Shown one piece after another: positions 49,742 through 58,264 of a stretch of DNA of 64,000 nucleotides. Both the position numbers and the translations under genes were made by a program. A model generated the notes under the pieces. It was not told where the DNA came from. It searched no databases and saw only the letters and a list, made by a program, of their open reading frames with translations. Origin of the DNA: Peredibacter sp045999315. Lineage in GTDB: Bacteria > Bdellovibrionota > Bacteriovoracia > Bacteriovoracales > Bacteriovoracaceae. The stretch lies in NCBI RefSeq assembly GCF_045999315.1, contig NZ_CP174607.1, positions 620,001-684,000 on the forward strand, given 5' to 3'. The stretch's first letter is position 1. Every line of letters starts with the position of its first letter.

Positions 49742-50623
49742 TTAGAACTGCTTTGCGTATAGCAGCATTACCGTGTTATCTTGTCTAATCTCATCATTTT
49801 TCGTGTTAGCATCTGGATTTTTTTGACTTGTGACGCGGGCATAAAGATTATCCATGATTCGTTGGTCGGCAGAAGTAAAGTATTTACCCGAGTGAGCATA
49901 GTAGTTGAACATCACACGAAAGCCGATTGAATCCACAGATTTCTGAACGTTAATTTCCGTTTCACCGTTGGCACCCACCCATGCACGAGTATAAGCGATT
50001 GGGCTTTTGAAACCTACAATCACAAGACCTTGGTCCAGACGAGGTTGGAAGATGAACTTTGTTTGCTTCCAAATACTCACTTCTTTTTCCTGGAAGGCCT
50101 CAGGAAGATCTTTACCTGTGTGAGATTTTTTAGTCGTCGACTTGAAACGAGCTTCCATTTCATCAATGGTATCAACTTCGTTTGAAGCACGGTAAGCATT
50201 GTACCAGTTTTTAGGCGTGTCTTTTAATGGCTGTTCACCTTTACGACGAAGGTAGCGCATATATTTATCTTTAAAGTATTCATATTTTTCGTCCGGAGTT
50301 GGAACGAAAAATGTCGATCCAGCGAGTGTTGAATCAAGGCCATATTGATCAGCGAAGGCCTGGTTGTCATTCCATACCTTGATTTGGTTACGCGAGATCA
50401 CAACATCTTCACTTTTATCTGAAGCAACATATTGCTGGTAAAATGACAGTTCATTATCAACTGGTGCAACAATCACATCATCATCTGGGACATAGCTGGC
50501 CGGCATTCTGTTTTGAAGAGAGGCAGTTTGCCCCTTAGCGAAACCTGCACACAGAAGCATAGAGCAGACAGTTAACTGTCTAAAACCTAGATACTTTTCT
50601 GTGAGTGACCAAAAATTAAACAT
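49742..50623 (-). CDS. Secreted hypothetical protein (293 aa)
   Basis: A long signal peptide (charged first 15 residues, then LTVCSMLLCAGFAKG). The mature part is rich in Tyr, Lys and Asp with no Cys; a possible strand-rich C-terminal half (LDQGLVIVGFKSPIAYTRAW, IGFRVMFNYYAHSG) ends ...MLLYAKQF with terminal Phe, but there are too few strands for a convincing barrel. Unknown function. Divergent from the proline-rich secreted protein over about 190 bp. Confidence 0.6.
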   Translation of the reverse strand: MFNFWSLTEKYLGFRQLTVCSMLLCAGFAKGQTASLQNRMPASYVPDDDVIVAPVDNELSFYQQYVASDKSEDVVISRNQIKVWNDNQAFADQYGLDSTLAGSTFFVPTPDEKYEYFKDKYMRYLRRKGEQPLKDTPKNWYNAYRASNEVDTIDEMEARFKSTTKKSHTGKDLPEAFQEKEVSIWKQTKFIFQPRLDQGLVIVGFKSPIAYTRAWVGANGETEINVQKSVDSIGFRVMFNYYAHSGKYFTSADQRIMDNLYARVTSQKNPDANTKNDEIRQDNTVMLLYAKQF

Positions 50624-50815
50624 GCTTACTACCCCTCGGAACCGCTAACCCTTCAAAATTTAATCCATTTTCGAAAAGCTGCGGACTCTGTGTCTTTTAG
50701 TAGAGCAAGGGGTATGCCAATTACTGTATAAAAATTTCAGAGTTACCTCCCTGATTTCAACAACTTGTGTTAGAAGGCGAACGGGCTCCAACCACCTTCC
50801 GTAGGAGATTCAATA

Positions 50816-51640
50816 ATGAAAAAAATGATCCTCGCTGCCATTCTCTGCTTAGCAGGTAATGCATTCGCGCAAGAAAGCTGTATGGTTGAAATGCGTGATA
50901 ACTACAATCGTTTGATCGCAAAATTTCCCGCAGTTGATTATAACGATGGTTGCAGAGAAGGAATGAAGAGATGTCGTATGGAGATCCAGCGCCGTCGTCT
51001 TGATGGGCAAGCTGATTGTATCCGTATTGGTTCAACTCGCCCGACTCCGATTCCTCCAACTCGTCCAATTCCGCCTACTCGACCAGTACCTCCAACTAGA
51101 CCATATCCTCCGACACCGGTTCCTCCAACGAACCCATACCCACCTACCTACAGTGATGTAGTGGTTGTTGGTCTTCTTGAAGATACGCTCTTTGAACTTC
51201 GTGGCCGCGATGCTGCTGATTTATACGTGAGCTGTTTGACTGATATCAGAAGTATTCGTACTTCAAATACTGATGATCTTTTCATCTCGGTTAACGGTGA
51301 TCGCTTTAAGTCGTTCTACACAAGCGGCTGGTACTCAGATACTGATATCTGCTCAATCGTCGAACAAGAAGCTCGTCGCGTGTATAACCAGGTGACAATC
51401 TACCCTGCTCGCGTAGTTGGAAGTCTTGAGCAATTACCGTTCCGTTTCGATGCTTACGATCGCGCTGGTCTACTGAGAAGTTGTATCGATGCGGTGGCCC
51501 CACTTCGCCTGAGTCAATCAGATGAACTGCAGTACTCACTCAATGGTTCGACTTTCCAGAGACTCACTACTTCTGGCTGGTGGAGATCGCCGTCACAAGT
51601 TTGCAAGGCGATGATCATTGATATGGATCCAAGTCTTTAA
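50816..51640 (+). CDS. Secreted protein with Pro-Thr-Arg repeat linker and duplicated domain
   Basis: 274 residues. Signal peptide MKKMILAAILCLAGNAFA, a short N-terminal segment with Cys at CMVEM, GCREG, KRCRM and ADCIR, then a PPTRPxPPTRP-type linker (about residues 75-112), then two copies of one domain of about 70 residues. The copies align as VVGLLEDTLFELRGRD / VVGSLEQLPFRFDAYD, SCLTDIRSI / SCIDAVAPL and TSGWYSDTDIC / TSGWWRSPSQVC. The linker looks extended and wall-spanning. No known family. Start has TAGGAG. Confidence 0.7.
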   Translation: MKKMILAAILCLAGNAFAQESCMVEMRDNYNRLIAKFPAVDYNDGCREGMKRCRMEIQRRRLDGQADCIRIGSTRPTPIPPTRPIPPTRPVPPTRPYPPTPVPPTNPYPPTYSDVVVVGLLEDTLFELRGRDAADLYVSCLTDIRSIRTSNTDDLFISVNGDRFKSFYTSGWYSDTDICSIVEQEARRVYNQVTIYPARVVGSLEQLPFRFDAYDRAGLLRSCIDAVAPLRLSQSDELQYSLNGSTFQRLTTSGWWRSPSQVCKAMIIDMDPSL

Positions 51641-51656
51641 TCAAATCCAGAAATAA

Positions 51657-51686
51657 AAAGGGCCCCGATCGGGGCCCTTTCTTTTT
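51657..51686. terminator. Bidirectional terminator between the Pro-rich gene and parB
   Basis: AAAGGGCCCCGATCGGGGCCCTTT is a 24-bp perfect palindrome with T-run toward the + side (CTTTTTT) and A/T-rich flank on the other. It serves both convergent transcripts. Confidence 0.9.
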
Positions 51687-52516
51687 TAACTCATTAGTTC
51701 TTCCATCATCATTTTTGCTTTCGCTTGAAGCTTCGGATCCTTCATCTGAGTCTTGAGAACCTTCATCAGCTTCTCAACAGAATCGTCTTTCTTCTTCTTA
51801 GGCTTCTCAATCTGGAATTGAGCGATGATACGCTTAAGTTGAACGCGCTTATTGATTTCCCCAGAAAGGATGCGCTCTTTGATTTCAGTCTTAAATTCGT
51901 TCTTTGGAAGCTCGTCCCACTCAAGAAGAACATACTTCTCAATATTGTGAGTTTTTGCTGCTTCTTTGATGTCTTTCGGAAGTTTCGCGATCATAAGACA
52001 ACGGTGAACTTCTGATTTAGAGATACCAAGAGCCGCAGTGATTTTTCTCTCAGAAGTACCAGTCAATTTCTGGTAACCGTAGATTGAATCAGCTTGATCA
52101 ATGTAGTGAAGATCTTCACGGGCCTGGTTCTCAGAGAACTGGATCGCCATGAGTTCTTCTTTTGTCTTGTTCTCAAGAATGAAGCAAGGAGCTTCTTTCA
52201 TGTCGATCAAGGTCATAGCGCGGAAACGACGCTCACCACAGATAAGAACAAACTTGTTTGTTTCACGGTGAAGAACAAGCGGTTGAATCAGTCCGTTGAC
52301 CTTGATGTTTTCACCAAGCTCACGAAGAGACTCGTCATTAAATTTTGTACGAACCTGCTCACGAACTACGATTTGATTAAGAGCAATCGTAGAAAGCTGA
52401 GCTCCACGAAGAAGTTTTTGATCATTCGCGCGAAGAATTTTTTCATCAATTCCGGCTGTAATGTCTGTAACCTTACGTTCACGTTTCGATATACGTGCGG
52501 AAAATTCCTTGGCCAT
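51686..52516 (-). CDS. parB: ParB-family partition protein
   Basis: 276 residues. The CTP-binding N-terminal domain has LRELGENIKVNGLIQPLVLH, the C/GERRFRA motif (ICGERRFRAM) and ENQAREDLHYIDQA. A helix-turn-helix follows (TGTSERKITAALGISKSEVH), then a basic C-terminal dimerisation tail (KPKKKKDD). It is downstream of parA (38-bp gap). Not beside gidA/rsmG or dnaA, so this may not be the origin-proximal system; only that neighbourhood difference is seen. Confidence 0.9.
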   Translation of the reverse strand: MAKEFSARISKRERKVTDITAGIDEKILRANDQKLLRGAQLSTIALNQIVVREQVRTKFNDESLRELGENIKVNGLIQPLVLHRETNKFVLICGERRFRAMTLIDMKEAPCFILENKTKEELMAIQFSENQAREDLHYIDQADSIYGYQKLTGTSERKITAALGISKSEVHRCLMIAKLPKDIKEAAKTHNIEKYVLLEWDELPKNEFKTEIKERILSGEINKRVQLKRIIAQFQIEKPKKKKDDSVEKLMKVLKTQMKDPKLQAKAKMMMEELMS

Positions 52517-52554
52517 GGCCTCTCCTTAAACGTCTATATATAAAAGTCTGTTAA

Positions 52555-53331
52555 TTAGTTTAAACCTAGCGAGTCCCAAAGGGCCTTGTAGTCCTGTTTA
52601 CCTTTTGAATTGTTGGTAAACATGAATACCGGCTTCTTCAGAGCAACTGATTCCTGCATGTCCACAAGGTTACGAATGGTCGGAGTCACGTTGAATGACT
52701 GGCCAAGCTCCTCAAGACGAATTCTTTCAATTTTTCTTCTTGGGTTAACCATCGAAGGAATGATTGAGAATTCTAGAGAAGGGTTTTCAGTTTCTTTGAT
52801 GATCTCAAACGTATCCATCAATTCTTCAAGACCGTCGATTGAGTAGTCCTGAGCTTGAGTTGGAATAAGAATAAGATTCGAAGCTACTAGTGACATGATA
52901 AGTTCATCACCAAGCATTGGAGGAGTGTCGATTACAACGTAATCAAACATGTCTTCCACTTCTTTCAGACGAAGTTTCATCAAGCGCTCTTTGCGACCAG
53001 CATTCTTACGAACTTCAGATTCCGAAAGAATAAGAAGTTTCGCAAGATTCGCCATATGACGAGAGCTCGCAATGAGTTTGATATTCTTATAGAAATCATA
53101 ATCGCCAGAGGCATCAGAGATGATTTCGTCAATCTTTACGTCTCCGATTAGCCACTCTGGAATAAGAGTTCTGTGAATGTTAACTCCGAGTGTAGAACTT
53201 AGATTCGCCTGGGAATCAAGATCAATAGCTAGAACGCGATGTCCTTGGTTCGCTAAATGACAAACGAGCTGAAAACACTGCATCGTTTTGCCTACGCCAC
53301 CTTTGTTATTACCAATGGTGATAATTTTCAT
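52555..53331 (-). CDS. parA: ParA-family partition ATPase
   Basis: 258 residues from ATG 53331. MKIITIGNNKGGVGKT is the deviant Walker A (KGGVGKT with the signature Lys); Walker A' is YVVIDTPPMLGDE and LAIDLDSQANLSSTLG the third motif. No N-terminal DNA-binding extension, so it is the small chromosomal/type Ib-like form. A longer in-frame start exists upstream, but AAGG precedes 53331. Its 5' region has TGGTCCT repeats. It segregates parS-bound ParB along the nucleoid. Confidence 0.92.
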   Translation of the reverse strand: MKIITIGNNKGGVGKTMQCFQLVCHLANQGHRVLAIDLDSQANLSSTLGVNIHRTLIPEWLIGDVKIDEIISDASGDYDFYKNIKLIASSRHMANLAKLLILSESEVRKNAGRKERLMKLRLKEVEDMFDYVVIDTPPMLGDELIMSLVASNLILIPTQAQDYSIDGLEELMDTFEIIKETENPSLEFSIIPSMVNPRRKIERIRLEELGQSFNVTPTIRNLVDMQESVALKKPVFMFTNNSKGKQDYKALWDSLGLN

Positions 53332-53357
53332 AACCTTATCTCCTTTAAGAGAGTCCG

Positions 53358-53383
53358 TGGTCAGTGGTCCTTTAAATGGTCCT
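53358..53383. repeat. TGGTC(CT) direct repeats upstream of parA
   Basis: TGGTC at 53358, TGGTCCT at 53365-53371 and again at 53377-53383 (12-bp period between the latter two). They lie 27-52 bp before the parA start and may be an operator. Confidence 0.4.
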
Positions 53384-53449
53384 ATTAATAAAAGTCTAGG
53401 AAAGCAGTCACACTTCGTCAAAGGGCCAAGTGAATAAAATTAAATACTT

Positions 53450-53483
53450 TTGCGCAATGCGGCCAAATAAAGTACAATTGGCC
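53450..53483 (+). promoter_or_regulatory. nadA promoter with overlapping inverted repeat
   Basis: TTGCGC (53450-53455), 17-nt spacer, TACAAT (53473-53478). GGCCAA (53461-53466) and TTGGCC (53478-53483) form an inverted repeat across the -10, a plausible repressor site for NAD control. Confidence 0.55.
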
Positions 53484-53556
53484 CGACGCACAACAGCTAA
53501 GCTTGCCCCTTTTTGCTCAAAGGAGTATGTTGGGGAAAAAAATTTGAGGCTCTTTT

Positions 53557-54669
53557 ATGCTCGATATTTACGATGATTTAAAAACCAAAGATCACCTGCC
53601 GGAAATTCCTGAATCTGAACTCTCAGATGAGAAGGTTTTGGTGGAACTTGCCGCGATCAAAAAACGTCTGGGCGACCGTGTGGTGGTGCTTGGTCACCAT
53701 TACCAACAAGATGATGTTATCGCCTTCGCTGATATTACCGGCGACTCGCTGGAACTTGCCCGTAAAGCGGCAGAAATTAAAAATGCTGAGTACGTGATGT
53801 TCTGTGGAGTTCACTTCATGGCCGAAACGGCCGACATGCTCACGGGCCCAGATCAAAAAGTGATTCTTCCGGATCTTCGTGCCGGATGTTCCATGGCAGA
53901 TATGGCAAACCGTCGCGAGATTGATGTGGCGTGGGAGTACATGAAGAAATGTACTTCAGAAAAAATCGTTCCAATCACATACATTAACTGCTCGGCTGCA
54001 CTTAAGAGTTTTGTTGGTGAAAACGATGGATCAATTTGTACTTCATCAAATGCAGAGAAAATTATCACTTGGGGCCTTAACCAAGGCGAGAAACTTTTAT
54101 TCTTCCCGGACCAACACTTAGGACGAAACACTTGTCACAAGCTTGGTATCAAACTGGAAGACATGGTGGTGTATGATCCACGCCAACGTTTTGGTGGATT
54201 GACTCCAGAACAAATTCAAAAAGCAAAAGTGATCCTTTGGTACGGCTTCTGTTCAGTTCACCAAGGTTTTAATAAAGAGCACATCGCTATGTGGAGACAG
54301 AAAGATCCGGAACGGATCCTGATCGTTCATCCTGAATGTAGCTTTGATGTGGTTCAGGGAGCAGATCTCGCGGGATCAACTTCTTATATCATCAATCAAA
54401 TTAAGGCCGCGAAGCCTGGTACAAAGTTTGCCGTTGGTACTGAGATCAATCTCGTGAATCGTCTGGCCCAAGCTTATCCTCACTTGGATATCACTTCGCT
54501 TTCTCCATACCAGTGTCTATGTACGACGATGTATCGTGTGCGCCCTCGCTGGTTACTTGAAAGCTTCCGCGCGATTGAACGCAATCAACCAATCAACGTG
54601 ATTAAAGTTGATGATGTGACGAAAAAGTATGCGCTGAAAGCTCTCGATCAAATGCTGGCCATCTCTTAA
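53557..54669 (+). CDS. nadA: Quinolinate synthase A
   Basis: 370 residues. 4Fe-4S enzyme condensing iminoaspartate with dihydroxyacetone phosphate in NAD synthesis. Visible: LGHHYQQDDVIAFADITGDS, AGCSMADMA (first cluster Cys), YINCSAALKSF, FPDQHLGRNT, WYGFCSVHQGF (second Cys), HPECSFDVV and the late YQCLCTTMYRV (third Cys). It is followed 8 bp later by a cysteine desulfurase that can supply sulfur for the cluster. nadB and nadC are not in the window. Confidence 0.96.
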   Translation: MLDIYDDLKTKDHLPEIPESELSDEKVLVELAAIKKRLGDRVVVLGHHYQQDDVIAFADITGDSLELARKAAEIKNAEYVMFCGVHFMAETADMLTGPDQKVILPDLRAGCSMADMANRREIDVAWEYMKKCTSEKIVPITYINCSAALKSFVGENDGSICTSSNAEKIITWGLNQGEKLLFFPDQHLGRNTCHKLGIKLEDMVVYDPRQRFGGLTPEQIQKAKVILWYGFCSVHQGFNKEHIAMWRQKDPERILIVHPECSFDVVQGADLAGSTSYIINQIKAAKPGTKFAVGTEINLVNRLAQAYPHLDITSLSPYQCLCTTMYRVRPRWLLESFRAIERNQPINVIKVDDVTKKYALKALDQMLAIS

Positions 54670-54676
54670 GGACTAT

Positions 54677-55834
54677 ATGATTTACGCTGACTATAACGGT
54701 TCTTCTCCTCTTCTTACTCCAGTTCGCGAATACTTAAAAAAGAGACTGGATACTGATCTTTACGCCAATCCAAATGCGATTCATTCGATTAGCCAGAAGC
54801 TTTCGAAAGGAATTGAAAAATGTCGTGAGATCATTGCAGAGGCAGTTGGTTGCTATCCAGATCAGATTTTCTTTAACTCTGGTTCGTCAGAAGGTATCTC
54901 ACATATTTTCCACTCGATTCTTGACCAAGTCGATGAGAGCAAAAAAGTTATCATCACGAGTCCGATTGAACACTCAGTGATCCCTAATGCCCTTGCTTAC
55001 TATGAGGCGAAGAAAGGTTTCACACTGAAGAAAGTTGAGATCGATCAAGACGGCTTCGTTCAAATTGCGGGCCTTGAAAAACTTCTTAATGAAAATAAAG
55101 GCAAAGTTGCCATGGTGACCATCATGGCGGCCAATAATGAAACTGGCGTAATTCAACCATATGTTGAGATGGCAAATCTTTGTCGCGCTCACGGTGTTGA
55201 ATTCTTCTCTGATACAACACAACTCATTGGAAAAGGCGAATTCAATTTCGAGAAATCGGGACTTGATTACGCCGTATGCTCAGGTCATAAACTGGGAGCA
55301 CTTTCTGGTTCAGGTTTTGTCGTGGTGAAAGAGCCACCGAAACTTAGCCCACTGGTTTTTGGTAGTACTCAAGAGCGCGGACTTCGCGGAGGAACTCAAC
55401 ACTATCTAGGAATTGAGACGCTTGCGATTGCCATGAAAGATTTCGCAGATAATGCTCAAAAGTTAAAAAACCTAGAGGCAGAAAAACTTAAATTTGAGGC
55501 CGATATCAAGAAGGCCTTCCCGGAAGCGGTGATTGTAGGCGAAGGCGCTAAACGCCTCGCTGGAACAACTTTGATCGGGTATCCCGGCATTCACGGACAA
55601 GCAGTTCAAATCGAACTCGAGTCTCACGATATCTTTGTTACGACCTCTGCTGCCTGTACAGACAATCAGCCTGAGACCTCGAAGGTCTTGAAGGCCATGG
55701 GTGTGAACGATCAGATTGGACGTGGAGTGATCCGCATAAGCCTGAGTTATTCACACGGTGAAAAAGAATATTCCGCCATGGCTTCTGCTCTGAAAGCGGC
55801 CTATACTAAGCTTAGAAAAATTCAATCTTTCTAA
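54677..55834 (+). CDS. NifS/IscS-type cysteine desulfurase
   Basis: 385 residues, fold-type I PLP enzyme. N-terminal DYNGSSPLLTPVREY, GSSEGISHIFH, NNETGVIQPYVE, Schiff-base Lys205 in CSGHKLGALSG, RGGTQHYLGI, and catalytic Cys327 in TTSAACTDNQPETS. Directly downstream of nadA, as NifS-like genes are in several bacteria, so a dedicated role in loading NadA's iron-sulfur cluster is likely. No iscU or nifU follows. Could also be a general desulfurase. Confidence 0.9.
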   Translation: MIYADYNGSSPLLTPVREYLKKRLDTDLYANPNAIHSISQKLSKGIEKCREIIAEAVGCYPDQIFFNSGSSEGISHIFHSILDQVDESKKVIITSPIEHSVIPNALAYYEAKKGFTLKKVEIDQDGFVQIAGLEKLLNENKGKVAMVTIMAANNETGVIQPYVEMANLCRAHGVEFFSDTTQLIGKGEFNFEKSGLDYAVCSGHKLGALSGSGFVVVKEPPKLSPLVFGSTQERGLRGGTQHYLGIETLAIAMKDFADNAQKLKNLEAEKLKFEADIKKAFPEAVIVGEGAKRLAGTTLIGYPGIHGQAVQIELESHDIFVTTSAACTDNQPETSKVLKAMGVNDQIGRGVIRISLSYSHGEKEYSAMASALKAAYTKLRKIQSF

Positions 55835-55844
55835 GTGAAGGTCC

Positions 55845-57452
55845 ATGAAAATTCTTTTATGTGCGCTACTGGTAGTAGCTTCTTGCTCGTTCAAAAAAAG
55901 CCAACTTGAAAACCAAAAGATGAAAGGGCATGAAGAGCTCTACTCTTCTCCAGATGAACCCAAGATTCAAAAACTTGGTGAGTTTGAAAAAAGAATTGTA
56001 ATTGCGGCCACCAATGATGTTCATGGAAACTATCAGGCGCAAACCCTAGAGTTCAAAGACGAGCACAATAAAAATCCCCAAACAACCAAAGTTGGTGGAA
56101 TAGATGCCATCCAAAGCTATTACAAAATTCTCCGTGATACTTTTGAAAATGTTGTTCTGGTAGATTCCGGAGACATCTTCTCACGTGCTTCAAGTTCAAA
56201 CACGGTCCGTGACTTTTACTCGACCCTTAAATACGATGCCCTTACCGTTGGTCTTCGTGACTTTAACTTAAAACTTCCTTCGACAATGACCAGTAGTTCA
56301 GATCTGTTTAAGAAGTTTGCTAAAGACTCTTCGACTCCGCTTATCTTGAGTAATCTTTATGAACTAAAGACCGCTCGCGTCGTTGAATGGGAAGGAACTA
56401 AACCATACCTTTTAAAAGATGTTGGTGGCGTTAAAGTAGGAATCGTTGGTCTTATTCCAGATGATGTTGTGGCCAATACTCCCGTTCACAACCGCGTGGG
56501 TCTCTTTGTTGAGAACATGATCCAATCAACACTTCGTCACGCTCGTCTTCTTCGCTCACTTGGCGCTGACGTCATTGTCGTTCTCACTCATCAAGGAATT
56601 GACTGTAACAGTGAACTTGCGGCCGAGGCCAAACTTCCTATTACGAAAGTTAACTTTGAGCCACAAAAACAAAACGTATGCAACCTTAAGGGTGTTCTTG
56701 GCGAATACCTTGAGCGACTTCCTCCTCAACTTGTTGATGTGGTCGTTGGAGGGAGAAACCATCAGAAGATGGCAAACTTCGTGAATGGAACTTTAGTAAT
56801 TGCCGGCTTTGAAGATGGTAAAAGCTTTAGCTTCGCTGAGTTTACGGTAAATACTAAAACCAAAAAAGTAATCCCTGAACAAACTGTCGTTCACCAACCA
56901 GTAATGTTTTGTCATGAGTTTTTCAAAGAAACCAATGACTGCTTCACTGAAGATACATCGGTCAATCACCTGAAAAGAATCCCGGCCACATTCCTTGGAA
57001 AACCTCTTGAATTCTCTTCTACTTCTCCAGTTGAGGAGCCTAAAACTTCGGCCGTTTTCTCTAAGGAAGATGTCGCCAAAGGACTTATTTCTTTTACCGC
57101 AGATATCGCCTTTTTTCCTAAGACCTCTGGGCAATCACAACTTTTTATCGTGGCGATCAAAGGATCAGAACTTCTAAAAGTATTAGAGGAAGATTTCAAT
57201 CGCAATCGCGGTGGCCAATGGCAACCGTCCCCTTATATTGAAAAGGGCAATGAACTGATTCTTTCCGTGGCCGGAATGGAAGTTGAAAAAGACAGAACTT
57301 ATAAAATTCTGACTGACCTTGAATCGCTCCAAGTTCATAGAACACTTGCTAAAAATATGTCGAACCCGGAATCAATGGCCCTCGTGACTCATTCTTGGGA
57401 CTCTTTTCATGAAGATTCTGTGAATACTTCGCTCGCAGCACAGACTCGTTAA
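55845..57452 (+). CDS. 5'-nucleotidase/UshA-family lipoprotein with altered metal motif
   Basis: 535 residues. Lipobox VVASC (Cys 14). Metallophosphatase domain: ATNDVHGNYQ (D-x-H), VLVDSGDIFS (GD), VVLTHQGI and VVVGGRNHQ. But the block that should read GNHEFD is GLRDFNL, so the catalytic Asn-His pair is gone. A C-terminal nucleotide-binding-like domain spans about 380-525 (KEDVAKGLISFTADIAFFPK, VAIKGSELLKVLEEDFNR). The fold is clear; activity is doubtful, and it may bind rather than hydrolyse nucleotides. It is 10 bp after the desulfurase gene and shares stop tetranucleotide TTAA with the next gene. Confidence 0.82.
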   Translation: MKILLCALLVVASCSFKKSQLENQKMKGHEELYSSPDEPKIQKLGEFEKRIVIAATNDVHGNYQAQTLEFKDEHNKNPQTTKVGGIDAIQSYYKILRDTFENVVLVDSGDIFSRASSSNTVRDFYSTLKYDALTVGLRDFNLKLPSTMTSSSDLFKKFAKDSSTPLILSNLYELKTARVVEWEGTKPYLLKDVGGVKVGIVGLIPDDVVANTPVHNRVGLFVENMIQSTLRHARLLRSLGADVIVVLTHQGIDCNSELAAEAKLPITKVNFEPQKQNVCNLKGVLGEYLERLPPQLVDVVVGGRNHQKMANFVNGTLVIAGFEDGKSFSFAEFTVNTKTKKVIPEQTVVHQPVMFCHEFFKETNDCFTEDTSVNHLKRIPATFLGKPLEFSSTSPVEEPKTSAVFSKEDVAKGLISFTADIAFFPKTSGQSQLFIVAIKGSELLKVLEEDFNRNRGGQWQPSPYIEKGNELILSVAGMEVEKDRTYKILTDLESLQVHRTLAKNMSNPESMALVTHSWDSFHEDSVNTSLAAQTR

Positions 57453-58264
57453 CGGCAGTAAGCGAGTTTTCCTTCGCAGTGAATTTGAAGCCCTTTCGCA
57501 CAATAAGCGAAGCTAGAATCTACTCGACATTCAAACGGCCCTTCACTTCTTTGCCACTCCATTCCTCGACGACAAGCAGGTTGATTTTTCTGACCACAAG
57601 TCTGGCGTCCACAATATTTAGGTCCTTTAGAACAGCCGTTAGGAATTTCATACCAGCCTTCAGGACATTGCGAGCAAATGGAAGGTTTCACTTCTTCACA
57701 ATCTTCATTGATATCATGACAAAGAGTATTGTCTTTTAAGACGGTAGACTCAAATTTAAAAGGCAGATCTTTTTTAGGTGCAAGATAGATCATGCGCGGC
57801 GCTTTTGCGTCCACAGAACTTGCATTCATTTTGGGTGCTGGTTTCACAAATTTATTTTGGATCGCAAGGGCCCATTTTTCTGAGCGATATTCAGGAAAAG
57901 CCATTGTGAGCTGAAGAGAATCTACTGAAGTTGAAAACTGTAGTGACTTAATTCCCTGCCAATCCTTATCACCTGGTTCCAAAATATGCTTATCACAAGA
58001 ATCCAAGGCCGAAACAGTTTTTAGCTTAAGCATTCCCTTTTCAACGCCTGGAACACGATAAAATACACAGTCTTTCATCTGGTTAAGATCAAGATCCGTA
58101 TAGACCACAGAGAAAAGGGTCTGCCAACTGTCTCGAGGTTTAATAATGGTCTCATTATTTGCATAAAACTCGTGGCGATCCTTAATCTCAGTTAGCTGAG
58201 ACCAATAATGAGGAGCATCTGCCTGAACCATGCCAGTGAAGAAAAGGATGAAAAATAAAATCAT
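57449..58264 (-). CDS. Secreted Cys-rich hypothetical protein (271 aa)
   Basis: Signal peptide (MILFFILFFTGMVQA). The first about 180 residues have few Cys; the last about 80 contain a dense Cys cluster (SICSQCPEGWYEIPNGC, YCGRQTCG, ACRRG, ECRVD, YCAKG, HCEGKLAYCR), like small disulfide-rich modules. Family unknown. ATG 58264 overlaps the stop of the FGE-like gene (ATGA), so the two are translated together. Confidence 0.68.
   Translation of the reverse strand: MILFFILFFTGMVQADAPHYWSQLTEIKDRHEFYANNETIIKPRDSWQTLFSVVYTDLDLNQMKDCVFYRVPGVEKGMLKLKTVSALDSCDKHILEPGDKDWQGIKSLQFSTSVDSLQLTMAFPEYRSEKWALAIQNKFVKPAPKMNASSVDAKAPRMIYLAPKKDLPFKFESTVLKDNTLCHDINEDCEEVKPSICSQCPEGWYEIPNGCSKGPKYCGRQTCGQKNQPACRRGMEWQRSEGPFECRVDSSFAYCAKGLQIHCEGKLAYCR

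Noticed and set aside
52259..52274. parS site inside parB
   Set aside because: It has an extra base and several mismatches from TGTTTCACGTGAAACA and encodes conserved ParB residues (HRETNK), so it may be chance.
53527..53547. Leader peptide (MLGKKI) just before nadA
   Set aside because: AAAGGAG is only one base from its ATG, and six codons are too short to support without conservation.
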